This document shows, in pieces, positions 51,984 to 60,934 of a stretch of DNA of 64,000 nucleotides; within the stretch, counting starts at the first letter, position 1; each line of letters starts with the position of its first letter. The notes under the pieces are model-generated. The model did no database searches and was not told the DNA's origin. It saw only the letters and a list, made by a program, of their open reading frames with translations. Where the stretch lies: contig NZ_JANIAA010000017.1 of NCBI RefSeq assembly GCF_024505145.1, positions 1-64,000 of the forward strand, in the 5' to 3' direction. Both the position numbers and the translations under genes were made by a program. The stretch comes from Streptomyces rugosispiralis (lineage in GTDB: Bacteria > Actinomycetota > Actinomycetes > Streptomycetales > Streptomycetaceae).

Positions 51984-52589
51984 TCATTGGCCGCGCCAGA
52001 TGTTGTCGTAGGCCGCTTCCTCGATGGCCCGCCGCTGCCGCTCGGCCTCCAGCTCCATCACGGCGTCGTTGACGGCGGCGAGCACGGTCACGGTCGCGTC
52101 GCCTGCCGTGCCCGCGGAGTCTTCCGCGGGGTCCTCACGGATGCCGATGGCCGCCGCGAGGTTCGCGAGGACCGGCTCGTCCGAGGCCCAGCGGTCCATC
52201 GCGTGGCGGCGGGCGGGCGAGTCGACCGGCACCGCCTGACCGGCGCGGAGCGGCAGCCAGCCGTGGCGCCGCCGGGTGATCTGTCCCGCCTCCTCCAGGG
52301 CGTCCAGATAGGCGGAGGACAGACCGCGGCCCCTGCGCCACAGCCAGTCGCCGACCGGCTCGTGGGGCGGCCGGCGCACGAGGGACGCCGCGGCCTCGTC
52401 CAGCAGGCGATCCCCGGTCGGCGGGCAGAGCCCCGGCACGATCCGCTCGTCCTCGATCGTGAGCGCCTCGGTGCCGAGGAGGTCGATCAGCTCGGCTCCC
52501 GCGAGCGCGAGCGACAGGTCGCCCCGCTCCAGGGGGCGGATGGGTGCCACGTCCAGGGTGACGATCAGCAGGTCCCGCGGTGTGGTCAT
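51984..52589 (-). CDS. GPP34 (Golgi phosphoprotein 3-like) family protein
   Basis: A 201-residue protein with the GPP34 fold: LSLALAGAELIDLLG opening, PTGDRLLDEAAASL, and LEEAGQITRRRHGWLPLR. In eukaryotes the fold binds phosphatidylinositol-4-phosphate at the Golgi. Actinomycetes carry many copies of unknown function. The ATG at 52589 has GGAG upstream. The LuxR/HATPase hybrid gene ends 94 bases upstream on the same strand and could be co-transcribed. Confidence 0.9.
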   Translation of the reverse strand: MTTPRDLLIVTLDVAPIRPLERGDLSLALAGAELIDLLGTEALTIEDERIVPGLCPPTGDRLLDEAAASLVRRPPHEPVGDWLWRRGRGLSSAYLDALEEAGQITRRRHGWLPLRAGQAVPVDSPARRHAMDRWASDEPVLANLAAAIGIREDPAEDSAGTAGDATVTVLAAVNDAVMELEAERQRRAIEEAAYDNIWRGQ

Positions 52590-52683
52590 CAAACGCTCCG
52601 CTCGCCGTTCCTCGCCAACGATACGTTCCGAAGCCCGAGGCTGTCCGCCGACGTGCCTGCCGGTACGCCATGTCAGCGGCCGC

Positions 52684-53976
52684 TCAGGAGCCGGTGGCCC
52701 CCCAGGTGTGGGCCAGCGCGGCCGCCTCGCCCCGCGAGGTGACACCGAGCTTCTCCAGGATGTTCGCCACATGGAACTTCACCGTCGACTCGCTGATGTG
52801 AAGCTCCTGGGCGATCTGCCGGTTGCGCCGTCCGCGGGCCAGCCGCGCCAGCACCTCCAGCTCGCGCGCCCCCAGGACGTCCAGCGGATCCGCGCGGGCC
52901 GGCTGCGGCGGGCCGAGCGGCACGGTGGCCGTCACCGTGGTGCCCCACTCCGGGACCGCGTCCACGTCCAGCCGTCCGCCCAGCGCGGCCAGCCGCTCCC
53001 CGACCCGGCGGGCGTCCAGGGCGGTCCGCCGCAGGACGCCGGGGCCGTCGTCCCGTACGGTGGCGCGCAGCTCGCCCTCGCCGACCTTCCAGCCGATGTG
53101 CACGCGGTGCACCGGGCGCGGCGCGCCGGCCCGGCCCGGTCCCTGCTCGTCCAGCATGGCGTGCACCACGGCCCGCACCACCGCGCGGGCCGTATTGGCC
53201 ACATCAGCGGCGAGCAGCCGGTCCGCGCCCTCCTCGGTGCCGGGCGGACCGAGGTCCAGCCGTACCGACAGGCCGCGCAGCTCCGGGCGGAGCGATTCGG
53301 CGAGCCGGGCGAAGGCGTCACCGGCCGGTTCCTCCACCAGCGCCTGATCGCGGTCGGTCCGGGCGCGCAGCTCGGCCAGGGCGCCGACGGCGAGGTCCAC
53401 CGCGCGGGCCCGGGCGGTCCGGTCGTCCAGATCGCGGCCGCGCAACACGCCGAGCAGGGCGGACAGGGCGGCGCCGTGGGCGTCGGCCAGTTCGGCGATG
53501 GCCGTGGCCCGCGCCGCGGCGGCGGCCCGCGACTGGCCCAGCGCCCCGGGCACCGCCTCGAAGGCCATCCGGTCGCGGTGGGCGGTCACCAGGTCCCACA
53601 GGGCGCGGGCGGCCGCCAGGTCCTCGGCCGGGACGGGGGTCTCCTCGGTCCGTACGAGGACGAGCAGCGCGCCCCGTGCGGTGGCGTCGCTGTGCACGGC
53701 CAGCACGGGCACCTCGGCCCCGGCCATCCACGCCCGGCCCTGCCACGTTCCCTCGGCGCGTGCCACCGGGGCGACGGCGGCCAGCTCGGCGGAGGTGATG
53801 GCGGTTCCGGGGTCGCCGGGCGGGTCGCCATGGGCCTTGAACGGTGAGTGCGGGCAGTTGCCGGAGAGCTCGGCCATCGCCTGGTGCCCGATCGCCTCGG
53901 AGAGCGCGGCGGACAGGCGCGGCAGGATCTCGCCCAGGGGCGCCCGGATCACATCGACTGCGGCCGTGAGGTCCAT
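52684..53976 (-). CDS. LuxR-type regulator fused to a sensor-kinase ATPase domain
   Basis: A 430-residue hybrid. Residues about 60-150 look GAF-like. About 165-240 resemble a HisKA_3 dimerisation helix (ELADAHGAALSALLGVLRGRD, with a histidine in the usual place). About 270-360 form a HATPase with DDGPGV and LGGRLDVDAVPEWGTTVTATVPL. A NarL/LuxR helix-turn-helix ends the protein (LGARELEVLARLARGRRNRQIAQELHISESTVKFHVANILEKL). No receiver domain lies between, so this may be a one-protein switch. The ATG at 53976 has no clear ribosome site. Confidence 0.85.
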   Translation of the reverse strand: MDLTAAVDVIRAPLGEILPRLSAALSEAIGHQAMAELSGNCPHSPFKAHGDPPGDPGTAITSAELAAVAPVARAEGTWQGRAWMAGAEVPVLAVHSDATARGALLVLVRTEETPVPAEDLAAARALWDLVTAHRDRMAFEAVPGALGQSRAAAAARATAIAELADAHGAALSALLGVLRGRDLDDRTARARAVDLAVGALAELRARTDRDQALVEEPAGDAFARLAESLRPELRGLSVRLDLGPPGTEEGADRLLAADVANTARAVVRAVVHAMLDEQGPGRAGAPRPVHRVHIGWKVGEGELRATVRDDGPGVLRRTALDARRVGERLAALGGRLDVDAVPEWGTTVTATVPLGPPQPARADPLDVLGARELEVLARLARGRRNRQIAQELHISESTVKFHVANILEKLGVTSRGEAAALAHTWGATGS

Positions 53977-54132
53977 GTCCGTCAGCGTAATGGGCCCGTC
54001 CCGCGGCCCCGGCTGTCCCTCCGGCCAGGTGGAACTGGCCGAAGGAACGGCCGGGGCGGGGCATGTCCCGGCCGACGATGGCGTTGTCGATACAAACATG
54101 CCCCCTCCACAGGGCTGACGGGAGTGAGTGAG

Positions 54133-55041
54133 ATGAAGGCGATCGTCTACGAGGAGTACGGCGGCCCCGAGGTGCTGCGGCTGAAGGAGACGGAGGAGCC
54201 CCATCCGGGTCCCGGGCAGGTGCGGCTGAAGGTCGAGGCCGCCGCCGTGAACCCCCTCGACTACAAGATCCGCCGTGGCTGGATGCCGCAGATGGGCCCC
54301 TCCGCGTTCCCCGCGATCCCGGGTTCGGAGGCGGCCGGGGTGGTGGACGAGGTCGGTGCCGGGGTCACCGGTGTGTCGGTGGGCGATGAGGTGCTGGGCT
54401 GGACGGACACCGGGGCCTACGCCACGTACGCGCTGGCCACCGATGTCGCCCCCAAGCCGGCCGGACTCGACTGGGAGACGGCCGCGGCGCTGCCCGTGGC
54501 CACCGAGACCTCGGCCCGCGTCCTGGACCTGCTGGGGCTGAAGGAGGGCGAGACCCTGCTGCTGCACGGGGCCGCCGGAGCGGTCGGCGGAGTGGGTGTC
54601 CAGCTCGCGGTGGCCCGTGGCGCCACCGTCATCGGCACCGCGTCGCCCGCCAACCACGACTATCTGCGCTCGCTCGGCGCGATCCCGGTGGCCTACGGCG
54701 AGGGCCTGGCCGACCGGGTGCGCGCCGTGGCGCCGAAGGGTGTCGACGCCGTCTACGACGCGGCCGGCCAGGGCGCCCTGCCCGTGTCGATCGAGCTGCG
54801 GGGCGGCACGACCGACCGCGTCGTCACCATCGCCGACCCCGCGGCCGCCGATCTCGGTGTCACCTTCTCCGGGGGTGGCGGCGACCGCCCCGTGGAAGCC
54901 ATCGCCGACTACGCCCGGCTCGCCGCGGAGGGCCGGCTGCGGGTGCCCGTGGTGCGGAGCTTCCCGCTCGCCGACGCCGCCGAGGCCCATGAGCGGAGCG
55001 AGACCGGCCACAGCCGCGGCAAGCTCATCCTGCGGCCCTGA
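54133..55041 (+). CDS. zinc-independent MDR alcohol dehydrogenase / quinone oxidoreductase
   Basis: A 302-residue MDR-superfamily NADPH-dependent reductase. The GroES-like N-terminus (MKAIVYEEYGGPEVLRL, NPLDYKIRRGW) lacks zinc-ligand cysteines. The Rossmann half has LLHGAAGAVGGVGVQLA. Members reduce quinones or enones. The ATG at 54133 follows GGGAG. It diverges from the LuxR hybrid, and the 156-base gap with an AT-rich stretch (GTCGATACAAACATG) probably holds both promoters, so the LuxR hybrid may regulate it. Confidence 0.92.
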   Translation: MKAIVYEEYGGPEVLRLKETEEPHPGPGQVRLKVEAAAVNPLDYKIRRGWMPQMGPSAFPAIPGSEAAGVVDEVGAGVTGVSVGDEVLGWTDTGAYATYALATDVAPKPAGLDWETAAALPVATETSARVLDLLGLKEGETLLLHGAAGAVGGVGVQLAVARGATVIGTASPANHDYLRSLGAIPVAYGEGLADRVRAVAPKGVDAVYDAAGQGALPVSIELRGGTTDRVVTIADPAAADLGVTFSGGGGDRPVEAIADYARLAAEGRLRVPVVRSFPLADAAEAHERSETGHSRGKLILRP

Positions 55042-55058
55042 TGAGCGCCGCCGCGGCC

Positions 55059-55078
55059 GCGGCCGCTGTCGTGGCCGC
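55059..55078. terminator. possible stem-loop between convergent oxidoreductase and GH76 genes
   Basis: GCGGCC and GGCCGC pair across an 8-base loop. The stem is short and has no T-run, though further GCGGCCGC palindromic sequence precedes it. It sits in the 46-base gap between converging genes. Confidence 0.4.
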
Positions 55079-55087
55079 AGGCGTCGC

Positions 55088-56554
55088 CTAGGAGGCCGCG
55101 TTCATCAGGTCCAGTGCGCTGTGCTGTCGTGCCGCGTCGGTCTTGTCCAGCGGTCCCGGCCAGCGCAGTCCGTACTGGTCCAGGGCGTTGCGATCGGCGG
55201 CGTAGGCGCGGTCGGCCTGCCGTTTGAGGTAGGCCGTGTAGGGGTGGTCGGGCAGGGCCGTGTTGAGCTTGGCCAGCCCCCGCACATGGGCGCCCTTGAA
55301 CGACGGGCCGTCGGCCCCGCAGTCGCCGGTCTCACAGGGGTCTCTGAGGATGCCGTCGGCCGTGTTGAGCTGGGACGACGTGGTGGCGGCCGTGCCGATG
55401 CGACGGGCCGTGTCGAGCACGGAACCGTCACCGGTCGCCCGGTACAGCTCGGTGAGGCCGCCGAGCAGCACACCCTGGTTGTAGGACCAGACCGCGCTGC
55501 CGTTGTTCTTGCAGGTGCCCAGGTCGATGCCGTCGTTGACCAGGTTCGAGGAGTTCACCATGCCGGTGCCCTGGAACCAGCTCCACTCCGCCTTCGCGCG
55601 CTGGAGATAGGCGGTGTCGCCGGGGATCCGGTTGTGCAGGGCGGCGTTGAGCTGGAGGTAGAGGGAGTTGGCGATGGCGTTCTTGTACGTCTTCGCCGTG
55701 CTCCACCACACCCCGCCGCCACAGGTGGAGTCCCAGTAGGAGGCCATGTAGTCGGCGTCGGCGCGGGCGGTGGCGAGATAGCGGGAGTCCCCGGTGAGGT
55801 CGTAGGCGGCCACCCAGGCCAGCCCCCACCAGCCGGTGTCGTCGATGTAGTCGTTGCGGAACTGCCCGCCCTGCGCGCCGAGGTTGAGGTCGTAGGTGCG
55901 GGCGATCGCGTACTCGTAGCTGCGCATGCCCGTGACGCGGATGTTGTCGATGACGGCCGTGAGGGCGTTGGCCGAGTTCCACCAGCCGGTGGTGGAGAAC
56001 AGCCCGGTGCCGTACGAGTAGAACGCCATCTGGGCGGTGGCCGCGGCCGTACGGCGGTCCCATGCGTTCCAGGTCGTACGGGCCCAGGGCGTGCACGCGA
56101 TGTCGGCGCGGTCACCGGCCTTGCCGCAGGCCCGCAGCGCGCCGATGCCCTGGGCGCCCCAGTCGTCCACGTTGTACATCAGGGTACGCCAGCCGCGCTG
56201 CCCGGCGGGGATGGCGGTGTTGCCGAGGCGGCTGCCCGAGGACCAGGTCCGGCCGCCGTCGAACGAGCGGTCCAGCCACACCTCGTCACCGGGGCTGCCG
56301 TTGTCGATGGAGGCCCAGCCCATCGCATCGGTGTCGTCGAAGTGCAGGGCGATGGAGCGGGAGAAGAGGGTGGCCGTGACGGGGGTGCGGGTCTGCGGGG
56401 CGAGCGCCGGATCGCGGGCGTCGCAGTACTTGTTGCACACGGTGGCGGAGGGCGCCGCTTGGGCCGTGGCCGGGAGGAGCTGGGGAGCCAGCAGGGCGAG
56501 TGCTCCGGTGGCGAGTGCGGCCAGGCGGGTGCGCAGCGGTCTCTTGCGTCTCAT
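55088..56554 (-). CDS. secreted GH76 endo-alpha-1,6-mannanase family protein
   Basis: A 488-residue secreted protein with a twin-Arg-like basic N-terminus and a Sec-type hydrophobic core cleaved near AQA (residue 33). The GH76 (alpha/alpha)6 barrel is recognised by the catalytic YIDDTGWWGLAWVAAYDLTGD (adjacent aspartates) and WDSTCGGGVWW. A small N-terminal extra region (about 40-145) precedes it. GH76 enzymes cut the alpha-1,6-mannan backbone of fungal and yeast walls. It is 19 bases behind the GH64 gene, so co-transcribed with it and under the same dre-like site. Confidence 0.92.
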   Translation of the reverse strand: MRRKRPLRTRLAALATGALALLAPQLLPATAQAAPSATVCNKYCDARDPALAPQTRTPVTATLFSRSIALHFDDTDAMGWASIDNGSPGDEVWLDRSFDGGRTWSSGSRLGNTAIPAGQRGWRTLMYNVDDWGAQGIGALRACGKAGDRADIACTPWARTTWNAWDRRTAAATAQMAFYSYGTGLFSTTGWWNSANALTAVIDNIRVTGMRSYEYAIARTYDLNLGAQGGQFRNDYIDDTGWWGLAWVAAYDLTGDSRYLATARADADYMASYWDSTCGGGVWWSTAKTYKNAIANSLYLQLNAALHNRIPGDTAYLQRAKAEWSWFQGTGMVNSSNLVNDGIDLGTCKNNGSAVWSYNQGVLLGGLTELYRATGDGSVLDTARRIGTAATTSSQLNTADGILRDPCETGDCGADGPSFKGAHVRGLAKLNTALPDHPYTAYLKRQADRAYAADRNALDQYGLRWPGPLDKTDAARQHSALDLMNAAS

Positions 56555-56572
56555 GCCGTGCCTCCTCCCGGC

Positions 56573-57781
56573 CTAGTTGAAGGGGTCCAGGGTGATGGAC
56601 GCCTGCTGCGGATTGCCGTCGTGGACGAGCGACTCGTGCCGGCCGACGTCGTCGAAGGCGAAGGCGTACGCCTTTCCGTCGGCCATCTGGCCGTGGATGG
56701 CGCGGGCGTAGTGGTTGGTCACGCCGTCCCTGTAGAACCCGGAGTCACTGGTGTCCGGCTGGTTGGGGTTGGTGAGCAGCGTGGTGCGGTTGTAGCCCGC
56801 GCACAGGGTCCGCGAAATCGGGCCGCGTACCTGGTCGTTGGGTGCGTCGAGGCGCTTGTAGCAGCCGAAGACGGAGTCGGAGTCCGGCTTCTGGAAGCTG
56901 GTGACCACGGCTCCCGAACCATTGGTGAAGTTCATGACGTCGCCGGAGACCCGCCCGAAGTACTTGACGTTCGGCCGGTCGGCGAAGGGCGTGACCGTGA
57001 GAGTGGAACCGGCGTACTTCTGCCACACACGGTTGATGTAGTCGTCCATCGCGTTGGCGGGCAGGGCGCCCGCCTCGATGCCGTGCCCGGGTGACAGGGC
57101 CCGCAGCACGGTGCCGTCCGGACGGGTCTGGATGAGCTTGCCCCAGCCGCCGCCCTGTGCCCGCAGCGCGTTGAGGACGCCGTTGTAGCCGCCGGCCTTG
57201 AGGTGCCCGGCGGTCTTCGTGCTGCCGTCGGCGCCCTGCACGCCCACCGCGTACGGCGCGGAGAACATGTCGACCTGGGTGCTGTTGATGTACAGCCCGG
57301 AGTCGTCGAGGGTGAACTCACTCCAGTTGAACAGGATGTTCCGATTGGGGTCGGAGGGGTTCTGCACGGCGGGCTGCACCAGACCGCCGGTGGTGAGCCT
57401 GAAGTCGATCTTCTGGCCGTAGGAGAAGTAGACCCGGCCGGAGAGCTTCGGGATGCGGATCGTCAGGGACTGGCCGTTGGCCGGTCCGGCGATCGACGCG
57501 TCGGGAGCGGGGGTGGGCGGGTTGCCACCGGCGGGCCAGGGGTGGAAGGTCCCGGAGGCGTCGGCCCAGCCCTGCTGCCCGGTCGAGAGCAGGGTGCCGA
57601 GCGTATAGACGTAGATCTGGTCGCCGCGCCCGGAGTTGTTGGTGAACTTCAGCGGGATCGTGCTCGGCACGGCCGGCCGGGCGGACGCCTCGGGGGCCAG
57701 TGCGGTCATGCCGAGGGCCAGGAGTAAGGCCGACGCCCAGCAGGGCAGGGTCCGGAATCGGGTGGAGACGCGTCTGGACAT
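56573..57781 (-). CDS. secreted GH64 beta-1,3-glucanase
   Basis: A 402-residue secreted enzyme with a signal peptide cleaved near ASA (residue 34). The mature protein is a GH64 thaumatin-like fold: IPLKFTNNSGRGDQIYVYTLG, then the catalytic segment NWSEFTLDDSGLYINSTQVDMFSAP, where Glu and Asp match laminaripentaose-producing glucanases. Family length is about 370-400, so it is single-domain without a CBM. It cuts beta-1,3-glucan of fungal walls. GAGAGGTG precedes the ATG at 57781, and a DasR dre-like element lies about 110 bases upstream. Confidence 0.93.
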   Translation of the reverse strand: MSRRVSTRFRTLPCWASALLLALGMTALAPEASARPAVPSTIPLKFTNNSGRGDQIYVYTLGTLLSTGQQGWADASGTFHPWPAGGNPPTPAPDASIAGPANGQSLTIRIPKLSGRVYFSYGQKIDFRLTTGGLVQPAVQNPSDPNRNILFNWSEFTLDDSGLYINSTQVDMFSAPYAVGVQGADGSTKTAGHLKAGGYNGVLNALRAQGGGWGKLIQTRPDGTVLRALSPGHGIEAGALPANAMDDYINRVWQKYAGSTLTVTPFADRPNVKYFGRVSGDVMNFTNGSGAVVTSFQKPDSDSVFGCYKRLDAPNDQVRGPISRTLCAGYNRTTLLTNPNQPDTSDSGFYRDGVTNHYARAIHGQMADGKAYAFAFDDVGRHESLVHDGNPQQASITLDPFN

Positions 57782-57888
57782 ACGTCACCTCTCGCACGGC
57801 CGATGGGCCGCGTCAGTGGGGGAAATGAGGAGTGCTGGTGAAGCCGGGGTGCGGGGGGGTGCGAGGTCATCATGGCAGCGAACATGAC

Positions 57889-57904
57889 ACTGGTCTAGAC
57901 ATAC
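57889..57904. promoter_or_regulatory. DasR-type dre-like element
   Basis: ACTGGTCTAGACATAC matches the first 12 bases of the Streptomyces dre consensus ACTGGTCTAGACCACT exactly and diverges in the last four. It lies upstream of the GH64-GH76 unit and only 14 bases past the AfsR-type stop. DasR is a GntR repressor relieved by glucosamine-6-phosphate, so chitin or fungal-wall products would induce these enzymes. Confidence 0.8.
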
Positions 57905-57917
57905 TCACGGGCCGGCA

Positions 57918-60755
57918 TCAGCGCCCGGCCGGGTGGAGAGCCCCGAGCTCACGGGCGCCTGCCGGGTCGAGGTCGTCCCGCTTGGCACGCAGCTCGTCGG
58001 TGTCCGGATGGCCGATCTCGAGGGCGATCTCCAGGGCCTGGCACCGGGCGCCACGGGCCGCGTCCAGGTCGCCCGCGGCCAGCTGGGTGTCGCCGAGATG
58101 GTTCAGGATCTCGGTCTCGTTGTACCGGTCGCCGAAGCCGCGCACCAGGCGCAGGGCCCGGTCGTAGCACGTCACGGCGGCGGGGTACTCGGCCAGGTGG
58201 TGATGGGCGTAACCGAGACTGTCCCACGCCCCGGCCTCGGCATGCCGGTCCTCGATCTCCTGGTTCACGGACACCGCCTGGGCGCAGTAGTCCAGCGTCT
58301 GCCGGTAGTCGCCCAGTACGGCGTGCACCCACCCGACGTTGTTGAGCGCCAGGGCCTCCCCGGCCCGGTGGCCCGCCTGCCGGTAGAGCGTCAGCGCCCG
58401 TTCGTTGTGACCGAGCGCGTCCCGGTGGCGACCCAGCCGGCCGCAGACCCAGCCCAGGCCACGGTGAACATGTGCCTGACGGACGGGATCGCCCACCCGC
58501 TCGTAGAGGTCGAGGGCGTGACGGAAGTGGCGGTGTCCCTCGTCGAGGCGGCCCATCTGGGTGTGGCAGTTGCCGAGGCCGCGGTGGGCGCCGGCCTGCC
58601 ACGCCGGATCGCCGAGCCGCCGGGCCGCACCGAGGGCGATGCGCTGGACGGCGGCCCAGTCGTGCCAGTGTCCGCGGTAGTCGAAATAGGTCTCCAGGTT
58701 CCTGGCCAGCCGCCAGGCGCCCGCGTCGAGACCGGCATCGGTCGCCAGGTCGACCACGCCCAGCAATACGGCGTGCTCGGCCGTGAACCAGCCCAGCGCC
58801 GCGGCCCGGTCCGCCGGCTCCTGCGGACCGGCACCCGAGACGGCGGGAGGCAGGGGGACGCGGTCCCGGTGCGGGTCCAGCAGCCCGGCCGCGCGATCGG
58901 CGGTGTGCAGATAGTGCTCGACGACACGGTGCCGGGCGGCGCTCCGATCGGCCTCGGAGTCCACGGTGTGGGCCAGTTCGGCCGCGTAGGCGCGAAGCAG
59001 GTCGTGCAGCGTGTACCGGCCAGGTGTGACCTCGTCGACCAGATGCACCCGGGCCAGCTCGGCGAGCGGGGGGCGCACCCGGGGAACCGGGAGACCGGCC
59101 AGGCCCGCCATGGCCGGGAGAGAGAGGTCCGGTCCGGGATGGAGGCCGAGCAGCCGGAACAGCCGTGCGGCGTCCGTGCCGAGCGCGTGGTACGACCAGG
59201 AGAACACCGCCCGTACGTCGGTCGCGGTATCGCCCCCGCTGAAGACGTCCAGGCCGAGCTGGGTGTCGTGCAGCTCCGTAGCGAGCGTCCGCAGGGGAAA
59301 CCGCGGGGTCACCGCGACCCTCGCGGCCACGACCGCCAGCGCCAGCGGCAGCCCCGCGCACGCCGCGGCGATCGCGTCGAACGCCTTCGGGTCGTCCCTC
59401 CGCCGGACCCGCCGGAGGTGCCGCTCCAGAAGCAGCCACGCCTCGCCGTCGGTGAGCGGGTCCACCGCGCAGGGTCGTGCCCCGTTGGCGGCGACCAGTC
59501 CGGTCAGCCGGTCACGGCTCGTCACCAGCACCACACAGCCGCCCATGCCGGGCAGCAGCGGCCGCACCTGGTCGGCGTCGCGGGCGTTGTCCAGCATGAT
59601 CAGCATCCGGCGGTCGGCGACCAGCGACCGGTACAGCCCGGCCTGCGCCTCCGGATCGGCGGGCATCTCCTGCGGATCCACGCCCAGGGCGTCGAGGAAG
59701 CCGCGTACGGCCGCCGCCGCGGGCACGGGGCCGGCGGCGGGAGCGAACCCGCGCAGGTTCACATACAGTTGCCCGTCCGGGAAGCGCGGGAGGTTGCGAT
59801 GGACCCAGCGCAGCGCGAGCCAGGTCTTGCCCACTCCGCCGACACCGCTGATCGCCGCGATGACGTGGGTGCCTTCCCCGTCGGCGGCCTCGCACAGCTC
59901 GTCGAGCGCGGCGAGTTCCCGCTCACGGCCGACGAACGTGACCGGCGGTGCGGGGAGTTGCTGAGGCACCGGCTGCGGCCGCCGCCGCGGCGTCATGACC
60001 GCCGCGGCCGGGGCGAGGTCGAGCGCCGGGTCCGCGGTGAGGATCCGCTGGCGCAGGCGCTCCAGCGGCGGGCTGGGATCGAGCCCCGTCTCCTCGGCCA
60101 GCCGGCGCCGGATGCGCTCATGGTGCTCCAGCGCCTCGGTCTGGCGCCCGCACCGGTACAGGGCCAGCATCAGTTGCCCGGCCACCCGCTCGTCCAGCGG
60201 ATGCGCCTCGGCGCGGGCGGCCAGCTCGGGCAGTGCCCGACTGTGCTGTCCCAGCCGCAACCGCACGTCCATCAGATCCAGTTGCCCGGTGAACCGCTCG
60301 GCCTCGAGCACCGAACGCTGAGCGTTGAACCAGGGCGTGTCCGCCCCGGCGAACGCCTCACCCCGCCACAGCCCCAGGGCGGTCTCCCACAGCGCCGCCG
60401 CCTCCTCCCCACGGCCGGCCGCACGGGCCCGGCCGACCGTCTCATGGAACCGCAGCACGTCCACCGCGTCCGTCTCCGCCGCCAGCCGGTAGCCGCCCTG
60501 CTCGCGCACCAGCTCCGCTCCCGTGCCCGCCAGCGCCTGCCGCAACCGGGACACATACGCGTACAGCGCCTCCCGGCCGCGCCGGGGCACCCTCACCCCC
60601 CACACCCGGTCCACCAGTGGCCCCGTGGGCACCACCCGTCCCGTGTCCACGGCCAGTGCCGCGAGCACCAGCCGCTGCCGTGCGTGCCCCACGTCCACCG
60701 GCGTCCCGTCCCGCCACACCGTTATGGCACCGAGCACGCCGAATCGCGCCCCCAT
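57918..60755 (-). CDS. AfsR/SARP-type regulator with NB-ARC ATPase and TPRs
   Basis: A 945-residue regulator. An N-terminal OmpR-type winged helix (MGARFGVLGAITVWRDGTPVDVGHARQRLVLAALAV) is joined to a BTAD (about 95-245), a linker, an NB-ARC/STAND ATPase (about 285-560, Walker A GVGGVGKTWLAL and LIMLDNARD), and C-terminal TPRs (about 700-930). The organisation and length match AfsR (about 990). The ATG at 60755 follows GGGGGA. It is an activator of secondary metabolism. The closest targets are the lanthipeptide genes next to it, but it may act elsewhere. Confidence 0.95.
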   Translation of the reverse strand: MGARFGVLGAITVWRDGTPVDVGHARQRLVLAALAVDTGRVVPTGPLVDRVWGVRVPRRGREALYAYVSRLRQALAGTGAELVREQGGYRLAAETDAVDVLRFHETVGRARAAGRGEEAAALWETALGLWRGEAFAGADTPWFNAQRSVLEAERFTGQLDLMDVRLRLGQHSRALPELAARAEAHPLDERVAGQLMLALYRCGRQTEALEHHERIRRRLAEETGLDPSPPLERLRQRILTADPALDLAPAAAVMTPRRRPQPVPQQLPAPPVTFVGRERELAALDELCEAADGEGTHVIAAISGVGGVGKTWLALRWVHRNLPRFPDGQLYVNLRGFAPAAGPVPAAAAVRGFLDALGVDPQEMPADPEAQAGLYRSLVADRRMLIMLDNARDADQVRPLLPGMGGCVVLVTSRDRLTGLVAANGARPCAVDPLTDGEAWLLLERHLRRVRRRDDPKAFDAIAAACAGLPLALAVVAARVAVTPRFPLRTLATELHDTQLGLDVFSGGDTATDVRAVFSWSYHALGTDAARLFRLLGLHPGPDLSLPAMAGLAGLPVPRVRPPLAELARVHLVDEVTPGRYTLHDLLRAYAAELAHTVDSEADRSAARHRVVEHYLHTADRAAGLLDPHRDRVPLPPAVSGAGPQEPADRAAALGWFTAEHAVLLGVVDLATDAGLDAGAWRLARNLETYFDYRGHWHDWAAVQRIALGAARRLGDPAWQAGAHRGLGNCHTQMGRLDEGHRHFRHALDLYERVGDPVRQAHVHRGLGWVCGRLGRHRDALGHNERALTLYRQAGHRAGEALALNNVGWVHAVLGDYRQTLDYCAQAVSVNQEIEDRHAEAGAWDSLGYAHHHLAEYPAAVTCYDRALRLVRGFGDRYNETEILNHLGDTQLAAGDLDAARGARCQALEIALEIGHPDTDELRAKRDDLDPAGARELGALHPAGR

Positions 60756-60934
60756 GCGTTTCCCCCGTTGTGTCGTAGCCCCCGCACCGACCACCTGTGT
60801 ATGACAGTCGGCGCAATACCGAGTCAACAACTCCCCAAGGTACGGGGAGGACTTCCCGGTATGGAAGGGACATCACGACGGGGAACGCGAACCGGGCTCG
60901 GAGTGGGTCACCGCCGGTCGCCCGGGTGCGTCCT
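60756..60934. other. 179-bp gap between SARP stop and AfsR-type start
   Basis: No gene fits here. The stretch is somewhat less GC-rich (ATGACAGTCGGCGCAATACC), as expected for the promoter of the AfsR-type gene. No small Cys/Ser/Thr-rich precursor frame is present in it. Confidence 0.5.

Noticed and set aside
60756..60934. Lanthipeptide precursor in the gap before the AfsR-type gene
   Set aside because: I checked for a short Ser/Thr/Cys-rich frame with a ribosome site and saw none. The precursor is more likely to the right of the window.
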